DNA of 64,000 nt from Echinometra lucunter (lineage: Eukaryota > Echinodermata > Echinoidea > Camarodonta > Echinometridae), in the NCBI GenBank assembly GCA_029962745.1, contig CM057171.1:3196682-3260681 (forward strand), given 5' to 3'. The notes beneath the pieces are model-generated. The model saw nothing but the letters and a program-made list of their open reading frames with translations, searched no databases and was not told where the DNA came from. Positions 1 to 10,073 of this stretch are shown piece by piece (within the stretch, counting starts at the first letter, position 1; each line of letters opens with the position of its first letter). The position numbers were made by a program, and so were the translations under genes.

Positions 1-1480
1 TGGATGAATATTCAAACTTGGCCTAAAAACAACAACAAAAATAAGAACATCAAACAAAAACATCAACAACATCAACAAGCATGACAAGGGCAGCAATAGC
101 CGCAGCAGCTGTGCAGGAGAAAACCTGTGAATCTAAGAAAACGGGGGCGGAGCTTGAACTCACCATACACTTTACCATTGCGGAAAAACAACTCTCCAAA
201 TGTCATAAAACGGCAGAAATAAGGGGTAAAGACGGAAAATATGGATCAAATATCTCGCAATTACATCAACCGACAATGAACGCTCCAAACCGCTCGCATC
301 GGCTTTCATCGAAATCAAAACATTGGCGCGGCGATCGTTTCGCATCGAAGAGGAGAAGTAGGCGCGCCTCTACGGGCTTACATCAAGAAGTAATTACTGC
401 AATTACGAGCATTATTCGAGAAACACTTATCAATCGGGTATCCAATTGCCTTAAAATAATGAAACATCATCCGAAAGAGAACTGCAGGACGGGGTATCGA
501 ATATCTTCATGTTAATGTTAAGTCAATTCTTCCTTTCTCTCAGAAAGAGAAGTATTCTCTCATCCATATTCGAAAGCTTGAGATTTTCATTCCTGTTTAA
601 TTGAAGATGCGGTTTTGAAATACATGTGAAAATTATTGTTTACGGTGTCCGGAGTAAGAGGGCGTCTTCTAATTCTTAAGCGCTTTACAAAGAAAATAAA
701 CATTCTGTGGGTGTAATGGGGAATACAATAAAGAAGGACCATAGAACAGTTATACTAAAATGTAATAATTATATTAAATGTATTGAGATGTCATAATCCT
801 GTCTACAACTGTTTAATGAAAGCTTTTGATGATTTGGACGACACAAACGGTCTGCTACTGCATAGGCTTCACGACAAATTCGATGAACTGCCACCAATTG
901 GCTCATATTATAGGCATGGCGAATTCCAAATTGCCAAAAAGGTGGAGGAATTTACAGTGGACCATATTAACGTAGATAATGGTTGTGCAATGTGGCCTCA
1001 GAGTGTTAGGGATATTTGTAGGGAGGAATAAAATGTGCTACCCCCTCTTTCTATGCCTATACTATCATACACTGCGGCTATGCAATAGTCTGTCTGTGCC
1101 TCTGTTTTTTTTTTTCTCTCTCTCTCTCCCTTTTTTTTCTTCACTTGTTCAAAGCAAGTCACTCCATTTCTTAAAGGGGATACATCCTCCCAGATGGGAC
1201 ACTCATTCACCTTTCGTAGTCCAGGAACGTTCTCCTCCCTCCGGACCGTCATCACACACAAACGATCTACGTAACGGTCCTCGCTAATCTTTACATAGAG
1301 TCTAAAGTAAGGAAAAAAAGTGTTTGCATAACAAGTTCATTTACGCCAAATTGGGTATGAAACAAGCCCGGTGCGCGACTTGCACTATCCACGCCGGACT
1401 TCTCATGCCGCGATGCTGGCGGTAATGACACCCAGGGGACGCCAAATTCGTCGCTGAATACGTAAAGCCTGCGATACATA
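1..1480. other. Gene-poor flank with two unexplained open frames
   Basis: No recognised gene. A plus-strand frame at 81-515 (144 codons) is Lys/Arg/Ser rich with no domain or signal peptide that I can see. A second frame at 783-1031 (82 codons) has a more protein-like composition, with mixed acidic and hydrophobic residues and a motif AFDDLDDTNG. It could be the last exon of a plus-strand gene lying to the left, but no convincing acceptor sets its start. If the minus-strand gene ends near 1.5 kb, part of this stretch would be its 3' UTR. Confidence 0.3.
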
Positions 1481-1484
1481 CATA

Positions 1485-1530
1485 TCATTTTCCACAGCTG
1501 ACATACCCACGATGTTCCACATACATCATA
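1485..1530 (-). CDS. Candidate terminal exon of the twin-cysteine gene
   Basis: On the minus strand a good pyrimidine-rich acceptor (ctgcttcttaccag) precedes 1530. The upstream exon at 5301-5454 ends after two bases of a codon (AA). Reading on from there gives 15 codons, with the motif YVEHRGYVSCGK just before TGA at 1485-1487. This would close the open reading frame. The support is only the acceptor and the matching phase, so chance is possible. A different last exon within 1.6-5.2 kb or beyond the window edge cannot be excluded. No clear AATAAA follows on this strand. Confidence 0.3.
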
Positions 1531-1560
1531 CTGGTAAGAAGCAGATAAACGCAGTTCATA

Positions 1561-2673
1561 CAAATGATATGCGTAGATCGGACTCAGAAATAGATTTTCC
1601 AGAAGCCCAATGCGTCAATTGTTTTCGAATGAATTGATGCGTACGAAAGGATCTTTTATTCGATTCAGAATTTTAATGAGAACAGCATTTCAAATCAAGT
1701 TCATACAAAATGGAGCAATAGTACAAAGGTCTATTGAATACATAATAGAGATGGATATAATCAATAATCGAGTCAGTGCCATGACGAAAAACCATGTCTA
1801 ATATACGTCTACAAAAAGTCTCTTGATCAAAATCAAGTATACCGTTTATATTGTATGAATTTAATCCAGAAAGACACGTGCCCTAATTTCTTGTAAATCA
1901 TCAGTTGCTATAAGGTAAAGGCAAAAAGATTAAAATGGTATGAAACAAAATTACTTATAGAGAGTCACACGGACGGATGTCAGAAGAAAAGTGTTAATCA
2001 AATCATAATCCTAACCATGGTAACCCCATGGCGTTCTGATTTTACTCCCTTCGTCTTTACCAGTTTACATAAAAGAAATGGCATATAAAAATGATAAGAT
2101 ACAGCGATGCAATGAGCCGCACTTGCAATTTGTAGTCGCGAACTAGTTTCCATGCCGGTGAGATATACCCCCTTTAGAGTGACTGGAACTCTGACAATTA
2201 TTGATTATTCCAAATGCATCAGTGGCATCAGCCATTAAAAAGAAGTAATCGAATGAAAAAAAAAATATCATACTTACTAAGTTAAATTCCAACATAATAA
2301 AATGTCTACTTTATTCTTAAATTACTAAAAAGAAAAAAAAAGGAAAATACAAACTTATTTTGCGGGGTTTTTTTTCCGTTTGCGTTACTTTTTTTTTTTT
2401 TTTTTTTGGGGGGGGGGGGGGGTTAATTCATAAAGCTGCCTCTAAAAAAGAACGAAAAAGCGACCCCAAAACAACAACAACAACAACAACAAAACCAAAG
2501 AAACAAAAAATACCACTATTATCATGAATACTGAATGGAGTGATTTTGAGTGAGATATTAACCGGTATACTGATCTAAATAAATCGGTCTCGTGATTTCT
2601 TTCATTTCATTTGTGTTAATCAACGTCTGTACTTTGATGATCGTTTTATTCTGTAGGGCGGCTACAGCACCTG

Positions 2674-2737
<64 letters not shown>

Positions 2738-4490
2738 AGGAGAAGTAGGAGTAGGGGGGCGGGGAGGGGTAAAATAAATGAGACGAGAAACAGTGATAGA
2801 GGTTTAGAAATTTATGTTTAGAAATATGGTTATACAATGGCATGCGAAAAAGAAAGGTTCAGTCACTTCGAAATATTCTGTTGATACATTGTCTCAATAC
2901 GTAATTCATATCAAAATGCATGGGTTTTTTTTCCAATCTTTTTTATCTTGAGCGGTACCCTAGGTTATTGGACTTGGACTTAAACTACTGGAAGTTTAGA
3001 AAAAAATCAAGGGCATGTCATGAGAACAAGACTTGAACATTTAATAATTCATATAAAATATACTGGCGCCACTTTTCCATTTGCAATAAAAAAGGGAAAG
3101 TTGAAATGTAGGATCCATGACGTCATGGCAACGCCACCTTTTGAAAAAAAAAAATATCGTTTGGCCCTTTCTAAAGTAGTCTCTCATCGTATATAAGCAC
3201 TGTAAGTAAAGCTATAAAGCATATATAAATATATATCTATATATTATTCCAGTTACAACGAAACCAGAGAATTTTGAATTACATGTAGGTTGGTGTTTAG
3301 GGAAAGAAAACGGGAATCCCTTTTACAAAAATCTATCATGGTAGTCCTACAAAAGCGGAAATTAGAGGCAAAAGTCATTAACTATTCGAAGACAAGGTCT
3401 GATTTGGACAACGGTGTTCCTCGAATACCATTGTAGCTGAGCAGGCCCAGGATGCGATGTACGTCACCGGGCTGACGTCACAAAGACTTATCCCGTCCAA
3501 AATCGTCGAGCTCTTCCCGCGCTCAAATTTCAGCGGGCGAGATCGAATCGAACCCCCGTTTATTTTACGACCCTGTCATATCCGATTTCCAACAACGCCC
3601 GTCTCTCAACAATTTCTCTTGGAAGTATGATTTTGAAATCTCATACGTCCACTTGAACTACATTTCTCCCGCACCCCCACTGAAAACTATATGCAAAAGA
3701 AGTACTGAACGAGAAAGAGTGGTGGAGTGCTGGAATACAATTTCCACATTACATTTTGATTTCTATTCCGTATTACTTCCCAGCTCTTATTGAATGGGAA
3801 AATAATCGCTCGCTAAGTGTTCAAATACTTGTGTATTCTAAAATAATGTTATTTTGAAACGCTCTGGAAGACAAATTTTCTCGGCGTTTGAACATGTTGA
3901 ATGTCCTCTAAAAGTAATTTCGAGTTCAAGACTAAAAATTCAAGAATAAGTACTAAATTGAGATATCCAACATTCTCTGACTTTAAACGCGTTTGTCCTT
4001 CAAACTTTTGTAGGTCACTTAAAACTGGCCAATTTGCTTCTGTTGTGTCATATTCACTTTCGTATTCGTGGTTATCTTCATATTTTGTATCGTTACTGCG
4101 GGATCACGCCAATAGCATTTTGACTATTCATCTAGGGCAGAGGTCAACAAACTTTGCTGATGGCACCACCCGATGGAGATGAAGTAGACAAATTGCATTG
4201 TGTTTCTAGAGATTTCTTTAAAAAGCAAATTGGTCCAAAACTGATTATTACTCTATACGTGAAATATCATAATCCATATTATTTTGTCGAACCGTTTTAG
4301 TCCGACCAATTTTAGTTCCCTTACTAATAACTCCTTGGACTGCTAACGAAGAATTCAGGGGCTAGTGACGCCCATTGCTCAATCTGCAGCCATTCACTTT
4401 CTAAGATTTTAGCGATGAAAATAAAAGTACTGATTTTTCTTTTTTTTGCGGGGAGGGGGGTGGGGGTGTATGTTCAGAGAAACCTTTATT
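1561..4490. other. Intron or intergenic DNA, no gene seen
   Basis: If the candidate terminal exon is real, this is intron of the minus-strand gene. It is AT-rich, with homopolymers at 2390-2407 (T) and 2408-2422 (G), a short (CAA)n at 2469-2491 and the (GA)n tract listed separately. A TGACGTCA motif lies near 3473 and ATGACGTCAT at 3118-3127. These are CRE-like palindromes, but nothing else marks a promoter. No long frame resembles a known protein. Confidence 0.5.
2679..2734 (+). repeat. (GA)n microsatellite
   Basis: A nearly pure GA dinucleotide tract of roughly 28 units, followed by a G-rich imperfect stretch to about 2770. Confidence 0.95.
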
Positions 4491-4497
4491 ATGTATG

Positions 4498-4572
4498 TAA
4501 GGAGGTGTCGTTGTCGAGCGGTTTTAGGAACTGCACGCGAGAATTGGGGATTCGATCGGACATTTATGGTTC
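4498..4572 (+). mobile_element. tRNA-derived SINE head (remnant)
   Basis: A box-A-like stretch (tgtcgttgtcgagcgg, about 4506-4520) and a box-B-like stretch (gggattcgatc, 4547-4557) have tRNA spacing. The head resembles those at 32.7, 43.4 and 51.0 kb, but no intact cloverleaf or tail is seen, so this is an old SINE remnant and not a tRNA gene. Confidence 0.5.
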
Positions 4573-4797
4573 TCGAGATGTTTTTTTTTTTTTTTTTTTT
4601 TTTGTCTCGGGTATCGGGATAAAAATCGGTTTCCACAGTTGCTGTTGGGGTTTCTTTTCGAAACATCGCGAAATTTACGACTTCTTTTTCCCACTGCAAA
4701 TTTTCCGAATTTCTTGTCGGCGATTCAGAGCGAGAACCATCCTAAACCCAATTCAAAATTTGCCTAACAATGTTTTTTTTTAAATACATACATAATA

Positions 4798-5250
<453 letters not shown>

Positions 5251-5300
5251 TATATATTTTTTGTTTACAATACTCAATGAGGTAAATAATTTTGACTTAC

Positions 5301-5454
5301 TTGGTATAAGCGGCGTAGCATTGGCTAGTCATCGTTTCCTCGACGAGTTTCGAGTAAACTTTGGCGCTGCCTTCACAAGTGACTGCACCATTATCATCCA
5401 AGAGGGCGCTCGTCATGCTTCCGACTTTGCAGCACATCTTCGTGATCACGTTGA
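5301..5454 (-). CDS. Exon of the twin-cysteine protein (variant CC module)
   Basis: This 154-nt exon has an acceptor ending ttcacag and a donor AA|GTAAGTC. It starts after one base of a codon and ends after two, so it joins the exon at 6488-6615 in frame. It encodes about 51 residues with a twin cysteine (KMCCKVG) followed by a third cysteine 17 residues later (AVTC) and a fourth (SQCYAAYT). The spacing is longer than the 9-10 residues of the other modules, so this may be a C-terminal variant or a capping module. No transmembrane segment is present, in keeping with secretion. Confidence 0.7.
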
Positions 5455-6021
5455 CTGTGAACATTGTGAAGAGAATTAGAAAACAAATAAAGTGACATTG
5501 CTTGAATTGAGCAAGTTGGAAAATGCTCGCTAGCCGCATTATTATTCCATATAATTCGCATGTCTTTCTCGCAGTCTCTCTGCCCCTTCTCCACACATCA
5601 TAGCTGCTCAATTTTTTGTTGAGGATCCTCATGAAATTTCAATTTTTATTTGGTTACCCGGCCTCATTAACTAGCTAATTACATATTTATAATTACATAT
5701 GTAATTAGCTTATTAGTTACATATGTAATTAGCAAATTTATATTATTAATAAACCTGTATTTATACGAATTGAATTTTGACTGAATTTTGATATAAGAAT
5801 AAAACACTTAGCTTTGATGATAGTAGTCAAATTGACTGATCGCCATTATAACAAAAACCAACAACAACAACAACATTAACTAGCTCTTGATCTCTCGTAA
5901 AATGACATCACCCCCCTCCCGTTCGTCATTCCTCTTACTCTGTTAACAACATTTACGAAGAAGACAATCATGACAATGGTCTATTGTTTATCCCTTTTCA
6001 AGTTATCAAATGAGGTGATAT
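5455..6021. other. Intron, AT-rich, with palindromic TAATTA motifs
   Basis: This intron segment contains the palindrome ATTACATATGTAAT twice (about 5692-5705 and 5717-5730) beside further TAATTAGC copies, and a short (CAA)n at 5862-5876. No coding signal is seen. Confidence 0.5.
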
Positions 6022-6290
6022 CACTATGAACATGGCGGACAAAGAAAGCGGACAAAATAAACAACCTCTCATTCTACCCTTCACAATGGTTCTGGTAGTC
6101 AAAAGAACATCCCTTCACAGCTATTAGGTTTAATGATGTAGTTCCAGGTGAATATGCATGTGACACCTGTTCCACATATTTTAGACAATAGCAGTGAAGG
6201 GATGTTCTTTTGACTACCAGAACCATTGTGAAGGGTAGAATGAGGGGTTGTTTATTTTGTCCACTTTCTTTGTCCGTCATGTTCATAGTG
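6022..6290. mobile_element. 269-bp non-autonomous DNA transposon, CACTA-type ends (copy 1)
   Basis: The ends are CACTATGAACATG and its complement CATGTTCATAGTG, within much longer inverted arms that fold back over most of the element. A 3-bp target duplication TAT flanks it (6019-6021 and 6291-6293). The second copy at 45220-45488 has the same length and the duplication ATT. CACTA termini with 3-bp duplications are the hallmark of the EnSpm/CACTA superfamily. There is no transposase frame, so it is a MITE. It lies within an intron of the twin-cysteine gene. Confidence 0.85.
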
Positions 6291-6487
6291 TATTTATAAC
6301 GTCCGGAATGTAACGCCCAATACTTAACCGTAGAAACAATTACAGTTCAGTTTTGATTGAGGCAGAAGCTGAAAATGGGCACACTTAGTATCATATACAC
6401 GAGAGCGGGAAGGGAGGGGGGGGGGGGGGGGTTGTGACTGGTGATGAGGGATTGTGCAAAAAGAAAGTTCTGAAACTCGTCCTATAC

Positions 6488-6615
6488 CTCGCATGTCATT
6501 CCAATCCAACAACGACGTGACAGCGGCTAGCGTAGTCGTCATCGGGGGCGCTGTGGTTTCCTGATCGATGACTTCGGTCTGTTCGTCATCTTCCTGGTCA
6601 CCAAGAATCAGAAGC
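6488..6615 (-). CDS. Exon of the twin-cysteine protein (acidic/Thr-rich linker)
   Basis: This 128-nt exon has acceptor cattatccag and donor CGAG|GTATAG, and its phase (one base in, one base out) fits both neighbours. It encodes about 43 residues: a short hydrophobic start (LLILG), then an acidic stretch (DQEDDEQTEVIDQE) and a Thr-rich part (TTAPPMTTT) that could be O-glycosylated. It has no cysteine. It looks like a linker between the CC module encoded at 9056-9197 and the C-terminal module at 5301-5454. Confidence 0.7.
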
Positions 6616-6754
6616 CTGGATAATGAAAAGATAATATCTAGATGTTAGGAAAATTGAGTTCCAGGTAATTAGGAAGGAAGATTGTATAGTCTTCCCTACC
6701 CGGGGTATAGCCTCTTTGGTAGGCTACTATGTACCGTTCTTCCAGAGGTCCCTG

Positions 6755-6935
6755 CAAGCATTACCCCGGCTTTAGTTCAGTGCATTCTGGTATCAAATAC
6801 ATGATTCTACCAGTTACCCACTCACCCACTCACCGCACTTTTGTCGAGTTTAGCAAGATAATTGTGCAGATTAATGCCCTGACAAAGGATATTAGTGTTG
6901 CGTCAGGGATACCTTGTAGCTCACAGCCAGGAGCT
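6755..6935 (-). mobile_element. SINE-like repeat, same family as 5008-5250, reverse orientation
   Basis: Shared blocks with the 5.0-5.25 kb element include the pieces around ccccggctttag, the (agattaatgccctga) block and the cgtcagggat end near 6915, in the same order. It is diverged and lacks a triplet tail. Confidence 0.5.
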
Positions 6936-7245
6936 ATAACCAATAAATCACAACACCCCTTCGACAGATTACATGGACATTTTGCTTTTATTTAATTTTA
7001 TTTAAATTTCTCATGACACGGTGATTATAATCATCCAAATCCGACGAAAAACCTACGCCCAAAACGTTTTTCCCTGTATCCAAACCCGCTGCGTTTCCAC
7101 CCTGTTTTGTAAACTACCAATGTTTATATACCACATTGATGGAAATGAAAAAGTAAACATTTTAAGGTGAAAAAAGTGTGATGGATGTTCTATTTTCTAT
7201 TATATATTCAAAATGACAAAATAAAGGACTATTCTGTTGACGTAC

Positions 7246-7331
7246 TTGCCGACTGCTTTCCCGAATGAACGAAATAAATTCACGGAATCTGTTTCTCCAG
7301 CGTCCGTCTCTGCGATTGTTTCGGCAATATC
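7246..7331 (-). CDS. Exon of the twin-cysteine protein (short linker)
   Basis: This 86-nt exon has a strong acceptor (ttttttctcccag) and donor AA|GTACGT. It starts on a codon boundary, matching the exon at 9056-9197, and ends after two bases, matching the exon at 6488-6615. It encodes about 28 residues (DIAETIAETDAGETDSVNLF and onward), without cysteine, acidic first and basic last (FGKAVGK). No domain is recognised. Support comes from splice sites and phase agreement. Confidence 0.65.
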
Positions 7332-7349
7332 CTGGGAGAAAAAAAAAAT

Positions 7350-7505
7350 CAGAGCACCGTTTCATAAAACTTGCTATCAATAACAAGTTCCAATAACTGT
7401 GATAAGCTACTGAAATCCTTGCCTCTGACTTGCTGAGAGAAAATTTGTCATAAAAATATGGCAGTTGTTAATGATAAAACTTATACGAAACGGGACCCTG
7501 GAAAG
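7350..7505. mobile_element. Degenerate foldback element (possible)
   Basis: The stretch opens with caccgtttcataaaacttg and closes with aacttatacgaaacgggacc, which are imperfect complements. This resembles the general layout of the element at 7601-7739. No target duplication could be read. Confidence 0.35.
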
Positions 7506-7600
7506 ACAACATGACTATGAGGACAGGACGTCATATGAAGCATAACGAAAATGAGAGAATTCAGGATTGAAAAGGGATTACATTTTACAAAGAGGAATCA

Positions 7601-7739
7601 GGGGAGCGTTTCATGAAGAGTTTTGTCTGTGATTTCCACTGACTAATTTGCTTTCAGCCAATCAGATTCGAGGATTTTCAGTAGCTTATAACATTTGTCG
7701 GTGATTTTCACCGACAAAACTCTTCATGAAACGCTCCCC
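7601..7739. mobile_element. 139-bp foldback MITE
   Basis: The left end GGGGAGCGTTTCATGAAG is matched by CTTCATGAAACGCTCCCC at the right end, giving arms of about 27 bp that are complementary (…AGAGTTTTGTC / GACAAAACTCT…). No coding capacity. The flanks do not show a clear target duplication. Confidence 0.75.
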
Positions 7740-7774
7740 AGATTGTAGTTTATGAAGACCGTACCTGGGGGAGG

Positions 7775-8136
7775 GGTGGAGGAGAGAGACAGAGACAAAG
7801 AGAAAGAGAGATAGAAAGATAGATAGGCAGATAGAGAAAGAGAGAGATAGATAGAGAAAGAGAGATAGATAGATAGATAGATAGAGATAGATAGATAGAT
7901 AGACAGTTAGATAGATAGATAGATAGATAGAGATAGATAGATAGATAGACAGATAGATAGATAGATAGATAGATAGAGATAGATAGATAGATAGATAGAT
8001 ACATAGATAGGGATAGATAGATAGATAGACAGATAGATAGATAGAAAGATAGATAGATAGACAGATAGATAGATAGATAGATAGACAAATAGAGAAAGAG
8101 AGAGAGAGAGATAGATAGATAGATAAACAGATAGAT

Positions 8137-8185
<49 letters not shown>
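7775..8185 (+). repeat. Compound (GATA)n/(GA)n microsatellite
   Basis: About 400 bp of GATA repeats with AGAGAG and GACA variants, ending in pure GA (8141-8185). The long frames on the minus strand here (Ser/Leu/Ile/Tyr runs) are by-products of the repeat and not genes. Confidence 0.95.
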
Positions 8186-8188
<3 letters not shown>

Positions 8189-8189
8189 A

Positions 8190-9055
8190 TAGAAGACTAA
8201 AAGAGCTCGATACGGAATGTGTACCATCCATGCTATTAGTTACTCCAGACACAGCCAACATAGGCATATAGGCTTTCTCTAGATGCAATGCAATTGAATA
8301 AACTAAGTGTCAATTAGGCATAACATTATGGGCTAGGCTTCTCGCAAACGCAAGGCATTCTCATAGAGTGTCCATTAGAGTCTGTTCTTGCAAACTACTT
8401 TTTGACTTACTGCATTGCTTGCTAGTATCTCTCTCAAAGACATTTAAAATATATGATCTCTCCCTCACCTGTCTTCTGTTAATCAGGTTTATTATGGAAG
8501 GTAGAAGAAAGAGGGACACGAAAAGGAAAAACAAAATAGAAGACAAAGGCAAAGATGAAGAAGGAGAGGAGGGCAAAGACAAATTAGAAGACTAAAGAAT
8601 AGGATGAGGTGACGAAGGAGAAAGTATACCATGACGTCACTACCTGCTACAAGAGGGCAGCAATCAGTTGTTTTGATTTTCCAGAATAAAGCTCCGCGAC
8701 ATGGGCAATTCCATGAAATAGCGTTACACGTTTAAGGGCATTTTGCCTTTTGCCTTACCCAAACTATTGAACAATTTAACAATCAAAGAACATAAAAAAG
8801 ACGACAACTACAACAAAAACAAGGCGCAGCTTCAAATTCTTCATGAAGGAAACATTAAGGGATCTTGTTTTTGTTCTCTCTTTCTGCCTATCTCTTCCAC
8901 GAAGAATAACTCCAAGAACAATCAAATTTTGTTAGCAAGGCACAATTGGTCCTTGCAAGGCACAATTGATCCTTGCAAGGCACAAACACATTTTATTACA
9001 ACAGTAAAGTCATTTTTATTCATGTGTGAAAATTATCTTAACCTTTAAGGCCTAC
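8190..9055. other. Intron without recognised content
   Basis: AT-rich intron between coding exons. The only structure noted is a short tandem duplication near 8936-8987 in which a unit of about 22 bp (ccttgcaaggcacaattg) occurs nearly three times. Confidence 0.5.
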
Positions 9056-9197
9056 CTCGATCCCACTTTCAGGATCTAGATGACTTCTGACGCATGAATA
9101 TCGCTCTTCTCCAGTCTCATTGCAACATCCGCGGAGTAATCTTTTCTTGGCCCAAGCGTCCCCTTTGGTGTATTGGCCACCGTGTGATTGGCGTGGC
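9056..9197 (-). CDS. Exon of the twin-cysteine protein (CC-x9-C module)
   Basis: This 142-nt exon has an acceptor ending aaaatatag and donor GAG|GTAGGC. It takes over in frame from the giant exon (which ends AG; this one starts G) and ends on a codon boundary. It encodes about 47 residues with one canonical module, GCCNETGEERYSC, including an N-glycosylation site (NET) right after the twin cysteine. The module is the same subtype as CCNLTGDLRYSC and CCSLTGDMRKDC of the giant exon. This conserved motif is good evidence that the exon belongs to the gene. Confidence 0.8.
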
Positions 9198-10073
9198 CTA
9201 TATTTTAAGAAAATCAAGTTCAAAACAAAGCTCTTTTGCCAAGAGGTATATAGATTATCATCATGCAACTTTATTATTTCCATTTTGTTATAACCATCAT
9301 ACCACGTATAAAAAGCAAAGCCATGTATTTACCTTCATATGTTTTTCGAATTAAGAAATAAGGTGCTATAATTAGCCTATAATGATTATACAGTTAGCCT
9401 CGCGATACGTTAACGAAGTCCTCAGTGTCCTAAGCAAGAAAGTTTTACAAATGAAGAGTTTATTTCCAAAAGGCGTTAAATCCACTATGAGTGATTTCGA
9501 GTAAAACAAAGATTTTTGTTTAATCCATTTTCTTCTAAATATAATTCATTTTTTCACAGTCGGAAGGACTAGCATTAGACATCTATAAATAGAATCAACA
9601 AAATCCTGCATGAGTTGTATGTTTTCTTTCATATAATTCTCTGGGGAACTCCTATGTTGCGAAATGAAATATTTCCAAAATGCGCTAAATCTATAAAAAT
9701 GAATTTCAGGCACGATTTCTTTCATCCCCATTTATTAGATGACTAATGTTGCACTTGCAACTGTCAAAAATGTTGATGTTTCGAGGGAGGAAGACTATTT
9801 ATATATATTTTAAAAAAATTGATGTTCCCAAACACCAGAGTGGATTTAGCGCCTTTTGAAAATAAACGTAATCAAAAAAAAAATCTACAGTTTTTTTTTT
9901 TTTTAAAGATATTCAAACGAGTCATAGTGAACGCATATGGAATAAACATCAAGTCCTACCAGTACCTTGGTTTCGGTGAAAATGGATTTAGCGCCTTTTG
10001 CAAATAAGTTCTTAAAAAAAAAAACAAATTGGGAAAATAAAGAGAGGAATATGTAATGCTAAATGCAATTTAC
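9198..10073. other. Intron with four copies of an 18-25 bp motif in inverted arrangement
   Basis: The motif TGGATTTAGCGCCTTTTG is found on the plus strand near 9840 and 9983. Related copies on the other strand are at about 9466-9485 (aaaggcgttaaatccac) and 9676-9695 (aatgcgctaaatctat). See findings. Confidence 0.55.

Noticed and set aside
3114..3480. CRE-like TGACGTCA motifs as promoter
   Set aside because: Isolated 8-bp motifs without a start exon or other core elements.
7686..8288. Long Ser/Leu/Ile/Tyr frames on the minus strand
   Set aside because: They are translations of a GATA/GA microsatellite.
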